Source: Pseudokineococcus marinus (lineage in GTDB: Bacteria > Actinomycetota > Actinomycetes > Actinomycetales > Quadrisphaeraceae). Taken from it: a stretch of DNA of 64,000 nucleotides. Numbering within the stretch: the first letter of the stretch is position 1; every line of letters starts with the position of its first letter. A model generated the notes under the pieces. That model made no database searches, was not told the DNA's origin, and saw only the letters and a program-made list of their open reading frames with translations. The stretch covers positions 78,908-142,907 of the forward strand of contig NZ_JBBHZZ010000008.1 in the NCBI RefSeq assembly GCF_037482405.1, read 5' to 3'. Shown in pieces: positions 33,037 through 41,538 of the stretch. A program made the position numbers and the translations under genes.

Positions 33037-33375
33037 TCAGCTGCGGACGAGCCGGGCGATGGCCTCGGAGGCCTCGCGGACCTTGGCGTCGGCCTCCGGC
33101 CCGCCGGTCGCCACGGCGTCGGCGACGCAGTGGGCGAGGTGCTCCTCGACGAGGCCGAGGGCCACGTTCTGCAGCGCCCGTGTCATGGCGGAGACCTGCG
33201 TGAGGATGTCGATGCAGTACGTCTCCTCGTCGACCATGCGCTGCAGGCCGCGGGCCTGGCCCTCGATGCGGCGCAAGCGCTTGAGGTAGTCGTCCTTGCG
33301 CTGCAGGTAGCCGGGCGGCGCCGGAGCCCCCTCCGGGCCGGCGCCGGGCTCGGTGGTGGCGCTCGCGTCGGTCAT
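33037..33375 (-). CDS. csoR: Copper-sensing repressor CsoR
   Basis: A 112-residue all-helical DUF156 repressor. The Cu(I) ligands of the mycobacterial protein correspond here to Cys54 (ETYCIDIL), His79 and Cys83 (EEHLAHCV), all conserved. RLRRIEGQARGLQRM is the DNA-contact region. Without copper it binds the pseudo-palindrome at 33404-33418 over its own promoter; Cu(I) releases it and opens the copper operon. The ATG at 33375 is preceded by GAGAGGGGA. Confidence 0.93.
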   Translation of the reverse strand: MTDASATTEPGAGPEGAPAPPGYLQRKDDYLKRLRRIEGQARGLQRMVDEETYCIDILTQVSAMTRALQNVALGLVEEHLAHCVADAVATGGPEADAKVREASEAIARLVRS

Positions 33376-33399
33376 GCCGTCCCCTCTCGTCGCACCTCC

Positions 33400-33418
33400 A
33401 CGCTACCCCCCTGGGGTA
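33400..33418 (-). promoter_or_regulatory. CsoR operator overlapping the -10 box
   Basis: TACCCCCCTGGGGTA (33404-33418) is the typical CsoR pseudo-palindrome. On the minus strand TAGCGT (33405-33400) is a good -10 box that overlaps the operator edge, so bound CsoR would block polymerase directly. Confidence 0.8.
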
Positions 33419-33468
33419 TCCGTCGGCCCAACGACGACGACCGCCGACGTCTTCCCGCCCGAGGCGCA

Positions 33469-33539
33469 GGGCGACATGGCCACACGTCGCCCCTACCGCA
33501 CCTCCCGGAGGGCGACATGGCCGCACATCGCCCTCCGGG
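33469..33539. repeat. Twin near-identical hairpins
   Basis: Two 24-base units, at 33469-33492 and 33510-33533, differ at only two positions and each folds on itself (GGGCGAC with GTCGCCC; GGGCGA with TCGCCC). The second is extended to a 12-pair stem by CCCGGA/TCCGGG (33504-33539). They lie upstream of csoR and downstream of the xylulokinase terminator. Function is unknown; terminator or dispersed repeat element are both possible. Confidence 0.8.
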
Positions 33540-33573
33540 TGGGGTGGCGACGGCGCGGCCCCGTGGGACGACG

Positions 33574-33610
33574 ACGGCCGCGCACCGCCGGTGGGGCGGT
33601 GCGCGGCCGT
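33574..33610. terminator. Hairpin downstream of xylB
   Basis: ACGGCCGCGCACCGCC (33574-33589) pairs perfectly with GGCGGTGCGCGGCCGT (33595-33610) around a 5-base loop, 20 bp after the xylulokinase stop. Confidence 0.8.
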
Positions 33611-33629
33611 GGTCGACGTCGACGCGGGG

Positions 33630-35096
33630 TCAGCGGTCGGTGAGGTCCCGCACCTGGGCGTAGCGCTCGCGGACGGCGCGGCCGGGCGCCGGGTCCTCCG
33701 GCGCGTCGTAGGCGACGCTCTCGCCGTCGCGCGCGCCCTCGCCCCAGGTCGGGGGCTCGTCACCGCCGAGGGCCAGCCACGCGGCCTGGCGGGCGGCGCC
33801 GTCGGCGACGTACTCCGCGGGCGGCGGTACGAGCACGGGCCGGCCGAGGACGACCGGCGCGATCTGCCGCAGCGCCTCGGACTTGGCCCCACCGCCGACG
33901 AGGAGGGCGCGGTCGACCCGCGTGCCCTGCGCGACGAGCGCGTCGACGCCGTCCGCGAGGCCGCACAGCAGCCCCTCGACGGCCGCGCGAGCCAGGTGCG
34001 CCGGCGTCGACGTCGCCAGCGTGAGGCCGTGGACGGCGCCCGTGGCACCGGGGCGGTCCGGCGTCCGCTCCCCCTCGAGGTAGGGCACGAGGACGAGGCC
34101 GCCGGAGCCCGACGGCGCCTCGAGCGCGAGCTCGGACAGGCGGCCGACGTCGACGCCGAGGATGCTCGCCGTCGCCGTCAGCACGCGGGCCGCGTTGAGC
34201 GTGCAGACGAGCGGCAGCTGGCGGCCGGTCGCGTCGGCGAACCCGGCGACGATGCCGCTCGGGTCGACGGGCGGGGTGTCGGACGGCGCGGACACCACGC
34301 CCGAGGTGCCGATGGACACGACGACGTCGCCGGGGCGGGCGTCGACCCCGAGCGAGGCGGCGGCGTTGTCGCCCGTGCCGGCGCCGAGCTGCGCGCCGGG
34401 GGCGAGGCCGCCCTCGGCGCCGCGGCCGGCGCTCTCCGACGGCCCGAGGACGCGCGGCAGGCGCGGCAGGTCCGCGCCCTCGTCGCGGCGCAGCGCGCGG
34501 CGCAGGACGTCGGGGACGTACTCGCCGGTCGAGGCGTTCCAGTAGCCGGTGCCGCTCGCGTCGCCGCGGTCGGTGGCGAGCGCCTCGAGCCCGGCCTCGG
34601 GGCCGCCGGCGAGCATCCACGTGAGCCAGTCGTGCGGCAGCGCCACGGCCGCCGTGCGCGCCGCGTTCTCGGGCTCGTGGTCGGCGAGCCAGCGCAGCTT
34701 GGTGACGGTGAAGCTGGGCACGGGCACGACGCCGACCTGCTCGGCCCAGGCGCGACGACCGGCCTCCTCGTCGCCGTCGCCGAGCTCGAGGATGAGGTCC
34801 TGCGCCGCCTGGGCGGACCGCGTGTCGTTCCACAGCAGCGCCGGTCGGACGACCTGGCCGTCGGCGTCGAGGCAGACCATGCCGTGCTGCTGGGCGCCGA
34901 CGGCGACCGCCTCGACGTCCGCGAGGCCCCCGGCGTCCTCGACCGCCTCCTGGAGGGCGGTCCACCAGGCGGCGGGGTCGACCTCGGTGCCGTCGGGGTG
35001 CGACGCGCGGCCGGAGCGCACGAGGGCGCCGGTCTCGGCGTCGCGGACGACGACCTTGCAGGACTGCGTCGACGAGTCGATCCCTGCGACGAGCAT
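33630..35096 (-). CDS. xylB: Xylulokinase
   Basis: A 488-residue FGGY-family sugar kinase. It begins MLVAGIDSSTQSCKVVV (phosphate-binding loop), has the sugar-contact motif GAQQHGMV, LLWNDTRS, the C-terminal phosphate motif VSIGTSGVVS and LLVGGGAKSEALRQI. It phosphorylates D-xylulose with ATP for entry into the pentose phosphate pathway. GGAGG lies nine bases before the ATG at 35096; a GTG six bases upstream is a less likely start. No xylose isomerase or transporter is adjacent, so it is separated from the usual partners in this window. Confidence 0.92.
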   Translation of the reverse strand: MLVAGIDSSTQSCKVVVRDAETGALVRSGRASHPDGTEVDPAAWWTALQEAVEDAGGLADVEAVAVGAQQHGMVCLDADGQVVRPALLWNDTRSAQAAQDLILELGDGDEEAGRRAWAEQVGVVPVPSFTVTKLRWLADHEPENAARTAAVALPHDWLTWMLAGGPEAGLEALATDRGDASGTGYWNASTGEYVPDVLRRALRRDEGADLPRLPRVLGPSESAGRGAEGGLAPGAQLGAGTGDNAAASLGVDARPGDVVVSIGTSGVVSAPSDTPPVDPSGIVAGFADATGRQLPLVCTLNAARVLTATASILGVDVGRLSELALEAPSGSGGLVLVPYLEGERTPDRPGATGAVHGLTLATSTPAHLARAAVEGLLCGLADGVDALVAQGTRVDRALLVGGGAKSEALRQIAPVVLGRPVLVPPPAEYVADGAARQAAWLALGGDEPPTWGEGARDGESVAYDAPEDPAPGRAVRERYAQVRDLTDR

Positions 35097-35268
35097 GCTC
35101 ACGAGCCTCCACGGGCGGCGCCCTCGCAGCGCCTGGGGGCCGGGCGCGACGGCCCGGGGCGCCGGCGTCGGCACCGCGACCAGCCTGCCACGCCCGTGCA
35201 GGGGAGCGCTCCCACGGGCGGCGCCCGCCCGGCCGCGACCGCGCACGTCGGGCCGAGCGCGCGGGTGG

Positions 35269-37392
35269 TCACAGGGCCGACGGGCTCCGGCGCGCGTGCC
35301 GGCCGCGCGCCGCACGACCGGCCCGCCGGGTCCCCTGGACCGCCGCCGGGTCCACGCGCGCCGGCCACCAGAAGCGCCGCCCCAGGAGGAAGGCCGCCGA
35401 GGGCACGAGCAGCGTCCGGACGACGAGGGTGTCGAGCAGCACCCCGAGCCCCACGACGACGCCGATCTGGGTCAGCGTGATGACGGGCAGGACGCCGAGG
35501 ACGGCGAAGACGGCGGCGAGGAGGACCCCGGCGCTCGTGATGACCCCGCCGGTCGCCCGCAGGGCGCGGAGCATCCCCGGGCCGGTGCCGTGCACGGCGG
35601 CCTCCTCCCGCGCCCGGGTGGTGAGGAAGATGCTGTAGTCCACGCCGAGGGCCACGAGGAAGACGAAGGACAGCAGCAGCACCGGCACGTCCAGCGCGGG
35701 CTGGCCCAGCAGTCCCGAGAGGACGAGCCAGCTGGCCCCCACCGCGGCGAAGCACGTCGCCACGACGGCGAGCAGCAGCAGGACCGGCGCGACGAGCGCC
35801 CGCAGCAGGACGACGAGCACGACGAGCACCGCGGCGAGGATGACGGGGATGACGACGGCCCGGTCGCGGGCCTGGGCGTCCGCCACGTCCTGGGCGCTGG
35901 CGACGGCCCCGCCGACGAGGACGTCGGGGCCGCCCACCGCCGGGTCCTCGACGGCCGACCTCAGCCGCGCGAGGGCGTCGAAGGAGGCCTGCGAGGTGGG
36001 GGCCGCGTCGAGGACGACGTCGACCTGCGCGAGCTCGGCGCCCTCGCGGACGGGCCGGGCGCTGACGACGCCCTCCACCCCGCTCGCGGCCGCGACGACG
36101 CCGTCCACGCGCGAGGGCGGCACGAGGACGCGCACGGGGTCGGTGGCGCCGGCCGGGAAGGCCCCGGCGAGGGTGTCGGCGCCGCGGACGGCCTCGGGGA
36201 CCTCGCGGAACTGCTCGCTCTGCGACAGCCCCGTGCTCACCCCGAGCGCCGGCGCCGCGAGCGCGAGGACGACGACGAGCCCGCCCAGCCCGACGAGCGC
36301 CGGGCGGCGGGCGGACACGGCGCCGAGGCGGCCCCAGAACTGGCCCTCGCGGCCGGTGCTGCCGAGGCGCGGGACGAAGGGCCAGAAGGCCGCCCGGCCC
36401 AGCAGCACGAGGGCGCAGGGCAGCACGACCAGGCCCGCCGCCACGGCGACGAGCACGCCCACCGCGGCGCCGAGCCCCAGCGACTGCGTGGACTCGGTGT
36501 CGGCCAGGAGCAGCGCCAGCACGGCGAGGACGACCGTGCCGCCGCTGGCGAGGATGGCAGCGCCGGCCCGCTGCACCGCCGTCCGCATGGCGTCGGCCGG
36601 CCGCTCCTGCACCCGCAGCTGCTCCCGGTAGCGGGCGACGAGCAGGAGCGCGTAGTTCGTCGCGGCCCCGAAGACGAGGACGCTGACGATGCCCGCCCCG
36701 CTCGGGTCCACGGCCAGCCCCGCGGCGGGGACGACGACGTCGACGAGGCGCACGACCGTCTGCTCCGCGGCCGCGACCACGAGCAGGGGCACGACGACGA
36801 GCAGGGGGCTGCGGTAGGTCACGAGCAGCAGCACGGCGACGACGGCGGCCGTGACGCCGAGGATCGTCACGTCGGCGCCCGCGAAGACCGCCGCCAGGTC
36901 GGCGGTGAAGGCCGGACCCCCCGTCACCTCGGCGACGAGGCCCGGGCCCAGGCCGGCGAGCGCCGCGCGCAGCGCCTCGACCTCGGCCGCCCCGTCCTCG
37001 AGCTCGAGGCCCGGCGTCAGCGGGACGGGCAGGAGCGCCACCGACCCGTCCTCCGAGGTCTGCGCCGGCGGCGTCGGCGCGGAGCCGATGCCGGAGCCGC
37101 CGACCGCGTCCGCCAGCACCTCGAGGTCGGCCGGCGCGAGGGCCCCGCCGTCCTCGCGGCTGAGGACGACGACGGCGACGGGCGCGTCGTCGCCGCCCAG
37201 CTCGGCGTCGAGGTCGGCGAGGGCGCGCTCGGCGCGCACCGACTCGTACTGGACGCCCAGGCCCGTCGACGAGCGCGGCTCCACGGGCTCGGGCTGCGGG
37301 GCCAGCGCGACCCCGACGACCGCGAGCGCGGCGAGCGCGAGGACCAGCCAGGCGGTCCACCGCCGCGCGGGGAGGGAGGCGAGGACGGACAT
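35269..37392 (-). CDS. MMPL family RND-type transporter
   Basis: A 707-residue membrane protein with the two-fold repeat of the MMPL family: a first helix (AWLVLALAALAVVGVAL), a large extracytoplasmic loop, five to six helices (from ADVTILGVTAAVVAVLL to FVPRLG), then a second loop and helix set including FVFLVALGVDYSIFLTTRAREE, the conserved transport-cycle region. The proton-path Asp-Tyr pair is in GVDYSIF. Substrates in this family are lipids or hydrophobic drugs. It is divergent from the MarR gene 102 bp away, which probably controls it. A TATGGT box is visible on its strand in the shared region. Confidence 0.9.
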   Translation of the reverse strand: MSVLASLPARRWTAWLVLALAALAVVGVALAPQPEPVEPRSSTGLGVQYESVRAERALADLDAELGGDDAPVAVVVLSREDGGALAPADLEVLADAVGGSGIGSAPTPPAQTSEDGSVALLPVPLTPGLELEDGAAEVEALRAALAGLGPGLVAEVTGGPAFTADLAAVFAGADVTILGVTAAVVAVLLLVTYRSPLLVVVPLLVVAAAEQTVVRLVDVVVPAAGLAVDPSGAGIVSVLVFGAATNYALLLVARYREQLRVQERPADAMRTAVQRAGAAILASGGTVVLAVLALLLADTESTQSLGLGAAVGVLVAVAAGLVVLPCALVLLGRAAFWPFVPRLGSTGREGQFWGRLGAVSARRPALVGLGGLVVVLALAAPALGVSTGLSQSEQFREVPEAVRGADTLAGAFPAGATDPVRVLVPPSRVDGVVAAASGVEGVVSARPVREGAELAQVDVVLDAAPTSQASFDALARLRSAVEDPAVGGPDVLVGGAVASAQDVADAQARDRAVVIPVILAAVLVVLVVLLRALVAPVLLLLAVVATCFAAVGASWLVLSGLLGQPALDVPVLLLSFVFLVALGVDYSIFLTTRAREEAAVHGTGPGMLRALRATGGVITSAGVLLAAVFAVLGVLPVITLTQIGVVVGLGVLLDTLVVRTLLVPSAAFLLGRRFWWPARVDPAAVQGTRRAGRAARGRHARRSPSAL

Positions 37393-37494
37393 GCTTGCTC
37401 CAGGAGGTCGCGAAGTGGCTTAGCGACCATAGGGCAGCAGCGCCTGACCGACAACGGCGGACGCTCACGTCCTGAGGGATGCCACGATGGTGGG

Positions 37495-37989
37495 GTGACG
37501 GAGGGCGAGGGGTCGGGACGAGCCGGCGCACCCCGCGGGCCCGACCCGCTCCAGGTGGCGCTGCGCGAGGTGCTCACGCTGACCTCGCTCGCCCGGACGG
37601 TCGTGGCCCGGCGCCTCGGTCTCTCGGTGCACGACGTCGAGGCCATGGAGCACGTGATGCTCTCCCCGGAGCCGCTCGGGCCCGCCGGCGTCTCGCGGCG
37701 GATCGGCGTGACGTCGGCGGCCGCCACCCAGTCCGTCCAGCGCCTCGAGGCGGCGGGGCACATGGTCCGGCGGCCGCACCCGGGCGACCGGCGCCGGCAG
37801 GTGCTCGAGGTCACCGAGACGGGAGCCGCTCACGTGATGGGGGCGCTCGCACCGCTGCTCGCCCTGACCGCGGGCGCGGCCGACGGCATGGACGAGCGGG
37901 AGCGCGCCGCCGTGGCGCTCTACCTCGCGCGCATCGCCGACGGGTACCGGACCTTCGTCGAGGACCCGCCCGGGCCCGCCGTCCGCTGA
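37495..37989 (+). CDS. MarR family regulator
   Basis: A 164-residue winged-helix regulator. LGPAGVSRRIGVTSAAATQSVQRLEAAGHMVRR is the recognition region and HPGDRRRQVLEVTETG the wing. MarR proteins usually repress an adjacent efflux gene until a ligand binds; the divergent MMPL transporter is the clear candidate. The GTG at 37495 is preceded by CACGAT six bases upstream, resembling a degenerate leaderless promoter. Confidence 0.88.
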   Translation: MTEGEGSGRAGAPRGPDPLQVALREVLTLTSLARTVVARRLGLSVHDVEAMEHVMLSPEPLGPAGVSRRIGVTSAAATQSVQRLEAAGHMVRRPHPGDRRRQVLEVTETGAAHVMGALAPLLALTAGAADGMDERERAAVALYLARIADGYRTFVEDPPGPAVR

Positions 37990-38059
37990 CGCCCCGGCCG
38001 GACCCGGCGCGAGCGACCCCCGACGCGGGCGGGGCGACGCCCGCCCAGGCCGGGTCGCC

Positions 38060-39031
38060 TCAGAGCCGTTCGACCCGGTCGGCCTGCGGCCCGCGGTCGC
38101 TCTGACGGACGCCGAAGCGCACGCGGTCGCCCTCCTCGAGGCCGTCGGCCCCGCGCACCACCGAGATGTGGACGAAGAGGTCGTCGCCGCCGGAGTCCGG
38201 CCGGATGAAGCCGAAGCCGCGGTCGACGTCGTAGCGCGCGACGACGCCCTCGCCGCCGCGGGCCGGGACCGCGCTACGAGGGGTGGCGCCGGCGCGCGCG
38301 CCCCGCGCACCCGAGGTGGCGCCCCGCGCCCCGCGGTCGCGACCGGCGGGGCCGCGGCGCCCGGCGCCGCCCACCACGCGGACGTCCTGCGCCTGCGGAC
38401 CGCGGTCGCCCGGGGCGACCTCGTAGGTGACGCGGTCGCCCTCCTCGAGGGCCGCGAGCCCGTCGGCCAGCTGGCGGACGTGGACGAAGACGTCCGGCCC
38501 GCCGTCGTCGGGGGCGACGAAGCCGAAGCCCTTCTCCGCGTCGAACCACGACACCGTCCCGTCCGCCCCGTCCGCGGCAGCAGCAGCCGGCGCCGCGGAG
38601 GCGGCCAGGGGCAGGACGTGCTCGGCCTGCGGCCCCTTCTCGCCCTCGCCGACGAGGTAGGCCACCCGCTGGCCCTCGACGAGCACGGCCCCGCCGACCA
38701 CCGCGGAGCCGTGGACGAAGACCTGGGGACCGCCGCCGTCGACCATGAGGAAGCCGTAGCCCTTGGTGGGCTCGAACCAGGCGACGGTGCCGAGGACGCC
38801 GAGGGCGGCGTCGGGCGCGACGTCGCCGGTGACGCGGACCCGCAGCGCCTGCGGGCCGCGCGGGCCCTCCCCGAGCTCGAAGTCGACGGCCTGGCCCTCG
38901 CGCAGCGTCCTCACGCCGTCACCCCCGAGCACCTCGGAGGCGTGGACGAAGACGTCGTCGGAGCCGTCCTCGGGCGCGAGGAAGCCGAAGCCCCGGTCGG
39001 TGTCGAACCAGCGGACGGTGGCGGCAGGCAC
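38060..39031 (-). CDS. Protein with four tandem cold-shock domains
   Basis: A 323-residue protein made almost wholly of four cold-shock domains at about 3-67, 79-142, 157-219 and 261-323. Each has the RNP1-type motif (GFGFLAP, GYGFLMV, GFGFVAP, GFGFIRP) and the RNP2-type motif (VFVHAS, VFVHGS, VFVHVR, LFVHIS) and ends with a GPQA-like strand. Between domains three and four is an Arg/Gly/Ala-rich linker (223-258) resembling RNA-binding RGG regions. Single-domain CSPs of about 67 residues are the bacterial norm, so this should be a multivalent single-stranded RNA/DNA binder or chaperone. AGGAGCTCCTC precedes the GTG at 39031. It stands alone. Confidence 0.92.
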   Translation of the reverse strand: MPAATVRWFDTDRGFGFLAPEDGSDDVFVHASEVLGGDGVRTLREGQAVDFELGEGPRGPQALRVRVTGDVAPDAALGVLGTVAWFEPTKGYGFLMVDGGGPQVFVHGSAVVGGAVLVEGQRVAYLVGEGEKGPQAEHVLPLAASAAPAAAAADGADGTVSWFDAEKGFGFVAPDDGGPDVFVHVRQLADGLAALEEGDRVTYEVAPGDRGPQAQDVRVVGGAGRRGPAGRDRGARGATSGARGARAGATPRSAVPARGGEGVVARYDVDRGFGFIRPDSGGDDLFVHISVVRGADGLEEGDRVRFGVRQSDRGPQADRVERL

Positions 39032-39176
39032 GAGGAGCTCCTGGGGAACGGCGGGACGGACGTGGTCCCAGTGTCCCCGACGCCGGCGGTCGCTCCGACC
39101 GTCGCGCGCAGGCAGGTTAGGCCTCGTCAGCAGGTGGGCCCGCGGCGCTCGTCGCGGACCACGCGCTGGGCGCTGG

Positions 39177-40310
39177 TCACCGCCCCGTCGGCTGGTCGTC
39201 GGCTGGTCGCCCGAGCGGGGCGCGATCGGCGGGGACAGGACCGGTGCTGCCTCGGACGACGAACTCGGCGGCCGGGAGGGCGACGCGGTCGGGCTCGCGC
39301 CCCTCGACCGTCGCGATGAGGGCGAGGGCGCACGCCCGCCCCCACTCGACGACGTCCTGCCGCACCGTCGTGAGCGACGGCTGGACGTACGGGGCGAGCG
39401 GGATGTCGTCGTACCCGACCACCGACAGGTCCGACGGGACCCGCACGCCGCGGTCGGCGGCGGCGGACATCCCGGCGATCGCCATGAGGTCGTTGGCGAA
39501 GACGATGGCGGTCGGCGGGTCGGACCGATCGAGCAGCTCGTGGGTGGCCCGCGCTCCGGCAGCGCCGGTGAAGTCGCCCTCGACGACCGGGCCGGGCGCC
39601 AGGCCCAGCGCGACGAGCTCCTGCTCCCAGGCCTGGCGCCTGACCTCCGAGTGGACATAGCCGGGCACTCCCGCGACGTGCGCGATCCGACGGTGCCCCA
39701 GCGCGCTGAGGTGACGCACGGCGCGCCTCACCCCGGCCGCGTCGTCGAGGCCGATGGTCCCGGCCGGCTCGTCGGACGCGGCGGCCGGGCCGACGACGAC
39801 GTGGGGCAGCCACAGGCGGTCGAGCTCACCGACCCGCTCGTCGTCGAGACGCATGTCGGTGAGGAAGACCCCGTCGACGCGGGACTCGTGGGCGAAGCGC
39901 TCGTACGCCCTCTTCTCAGCGGCCCGGTCCGGCACGACCTGGAGGACGAGGGCGTACCCGCCGTCGGACGAGCCGCTCTCGACGCCGGCGACGAACTGGG
40001 GGAAGAAGGGGTCGTTGCTCAGCAGCTCGGGCGCGCGCCGGATGACGAGCCCGAGGGCCTGCGCGCGACTGCGGGACAGGGCCCGCGCCCGTGCGTCGGG
40101 CCGCCAGTCGAGCTCACGCGCCGCCGCCAGGATGCGCTCCCGGGCCGCTTCACCCACGCCGGGCCGTCCGTTGAAGACGAAGGACACCGCGCTCTTCGAG
40201 ACGTTGGCCCGCGCCGCGACGTCGCCGATGGTCACCTTGCGCTCGCGGCCGGGGCGACGCAGGGGCGCGGGCCCCGCGCCGTCGGAGACCGGACGAGCTG
40301 GGCTGACCAC
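39177..40310 (-). CDS. LacI family repressor of the glycan locus
   Basis: A 377-residue LacI-type regulator. The helix-turn-helix is VTIGDVAARANVSKSAVSFVFNGRPGV (about 25-50), followed by the periplasmic-binding-protein-like effector domain (ALGLVIRRAPELLSNDPFFPQFVAG through VPSDLSVVGYDDIPLAPYVQPSLTTV). The C-terminus is a Pro/Asp-rich tail. It is divergent from the ABC permease operon. Four AGTAAANCGGTT-like sites at the locus promoters are its likely targets. GTG at 40310 is selected because TATGCT lies six bases upstream, implying a leaderless transcript; upstream in-frame codons do not look like protein. Confidence 0.88.
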   Translation of the reverse strand: MVSPARPVSDGAGPAPLRRPGRERKVTIGDVAARANVSKSAVSFVFNGRPGVGEAARERILAAARELDWRPDARARALSRSRAQALGLVIRRAPELLSNDPFFPQFVAGVESGSSDGGYALVLQVVPDRAAEKRAYERFAHESRVDGVFLTDMRLDDERVGELDRLWLPHVVVGPAAASDEPAGTIGLDDAAGVRRAVRHLSALGHRRIAHVAGVPGYVHSEVRRQAWEQELVALGLAPGPVVEGDFTGAAGARATHELLDRSDPPTAIVFANDLMAIAGMSAAADRGVRVPSDLSVVGYDDIPLAPYVQPSLTTVRQDVVEWGRACALALIATVEGREPDRVALPAAEFVVRGSTGPVPADRAPLGRPADDQPTGR

Positions 40311-40316
40311 CGACGG

Positions 40317-40322
40317 AGCATA
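40317..40322 (-). promoter_or_regulatory. -10 box of leaderless lacI-type gene
   Basis: The minus strand reads TATGCT, six bases, then the GTG at 40310. Confidence 0.5.
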
Positions 40323-40333
40323 ACCCGCAGAGG

Positions 40334-40348
40334 AGTAATCCGGTTCTG
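40334..40348. promoter_or_regulatory. LacI-type operator copy 2
   Basis: AGTAATCCGGTTCTG matches the AGTAAACCGGTTTGA of copy 1 at most positions. It lies about 12 bp upstream of the regulator's own -10 box, so it could serve autoregulation. Confidence 0.5.
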
Positions 40349-40397
40349 TCCCCGAGGAGGCGGTCGGCGCTGGCCCGTTCCGCTCGCGCGGGGTTGG

Positions 40398-40426
40398 TTG
40401 ACGCCGATTGTTCAAACCGGTTTACT
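40398..40426 (+). promoter_or_regulatory. Permease operon promoter with LacI operator copy 1
   Basis: TTGACG (40398-40403) and TTTACT (40421-40426) are 17 bp apart. The perfect palindrome AAACCGGTTT (40414-40423) overlaps the -10 box, the classic layout for repression by a LacI-family protein. Confidence 0.75.
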
Positions 40427-40481
40427 CCCCGCGTCGACGCAGTCGGCCGACGACCCCAGACCCGCAGGAGTGGACGCGACG

Positions 40482-41537
40482 ATGCGGACCGAGCGCTCGA
40501 CACCGCCCCGGAGCGGCCCGCTGGCCGAGGCGCGGCCTCACGTCGAGGGGACGAGCCCCGGCGCGACGTCCGCCGAGCTCCCGCCCACCACGGGGCCCAC
40601 CACGGGGCCGACCACCGGGCCCAGCGCCCCTCCCCCGCGCCGGCTGCCGCGCGGGCGCCGCCTCCAGCGGTGGCTCGGCGAGAACCCGCTGGGCGTGGTC
40701 CTCAGTGCGCCCTACGTGGCGTTCGTCGTCGTCGTCTTCCTCGTCCCCTTCGGCTTCGGGCTGTGGATGTCCGTCCACGACTTCTTCTTCACGGCCCCGG
40801 GCGTCGCGGTGCCGCACCCCTTCGTCGGGGCGGAGAACTTCCGCGAGGTCCTGTCCGACCCGCTCGTGCGGCAGGCGTTCCTGAACCTGCTCGTCTACCT
40901 CGTCATCAACATCCCGCTCACGCTGGCCCTCGGCCTCGCCCTGGCGACAGCGCTCCAGGCGGTCGTGCGGGGCCGGACCTCGTTCCGGGTCGCCTACTAC
41001 ATCCCCTACGTCACGGCCTCCGTCGCGACGCTCGCCGTGTGGATCTTCGCCTTCAGCGGCAACGGGGTCGTGAACTCGCTGCTGGGCGGCCTCTCCCCGG
41101 AGCCCTCGTGGCTGGCCAACCGGTCGCTCATCATGCCGCTCATCGCCGTCTACGTGACGTGGAAGAATCTGGGCTTCTTCGTCCTCCTCCTCGTCGCGGG
41201 CCTGCACAACATCCCGACCGAGCGCTACGAGGCGGCCTCCATCGACGGCGCGAACGCGTGGCAGCGCTTCCGCGACGTGACGCTGCCGGGCCTGCGCCCC
41301 GTCATCTCGCTCGTCGTGCTGCTCAGCATCATCATCACCGGCCAGCTCTTCACCGAGCCCTACCTGCTCACCGGCGGCGGCCCCGACGGCGCGTCGATGA
41401 CGCCGGCGCTCCTCATGTACCAGGAGGGCATCCAGCAGGGGAAGCCGGACGTCGCCGCCGCGGTGGGCGTCCTGCTCGTGCTCGGGGTCATGGTCCTCGC
41501 GCTCCTGTCCCGTCGCGTCACCGAGAGGGAGTCCTGA
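40482..41537 (+). CDS. ABC sugar transporter permease, MalF-like
   Basis: A 351-residue integral membrane protein. A long cytoplasmic N-terminus with a PTTGPTTGPTTG repeat (about 35-47) precedes six helices. The EAA loop that contacts the ATPase is EAASIDGANAWQRFRDVTLPGL. It forms the translocation pore with the next permease for sugar uptake. The next gene starts one base after its stop. The ATP-binding subunit is not encoded here, so a shared MsiK-type ATPase elsewhere is likely. GGAG lies upstream of the ATG at 40482. Confidence 0.9.
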   Translation: MRTERSTPPRSGPLAEARPHVEGTSPGATSAELPPTTGPTTGPTTGPSAPPPRRLPRGRRLQRWLGENPLGVVLSAPYVAFVVVVFLVPFGFGLWMSVHDFFFTAPGVAVPHPFVGAENFREVLSDPLVRQAFLNLLVYLVINIPLTLALGLALATALQAVVRGRTSFRVAYYIPYVTASVATLAVWIFAFSGNGVVNSLLGGLSPEPSWLANRSLIMPLIAVYVTWKNLGFFVLLLVAGLHNIPTERYEAASIDGANAWQRFRDVTLPGLRPVISLVVLLSIIITGQLFTEPYLLTGGGPDGASMTPALLMYQEGIQQGKPDVAAAVGVLLVLGVMVLALLSRRVTERES

Positions 41538-41538
41538 C

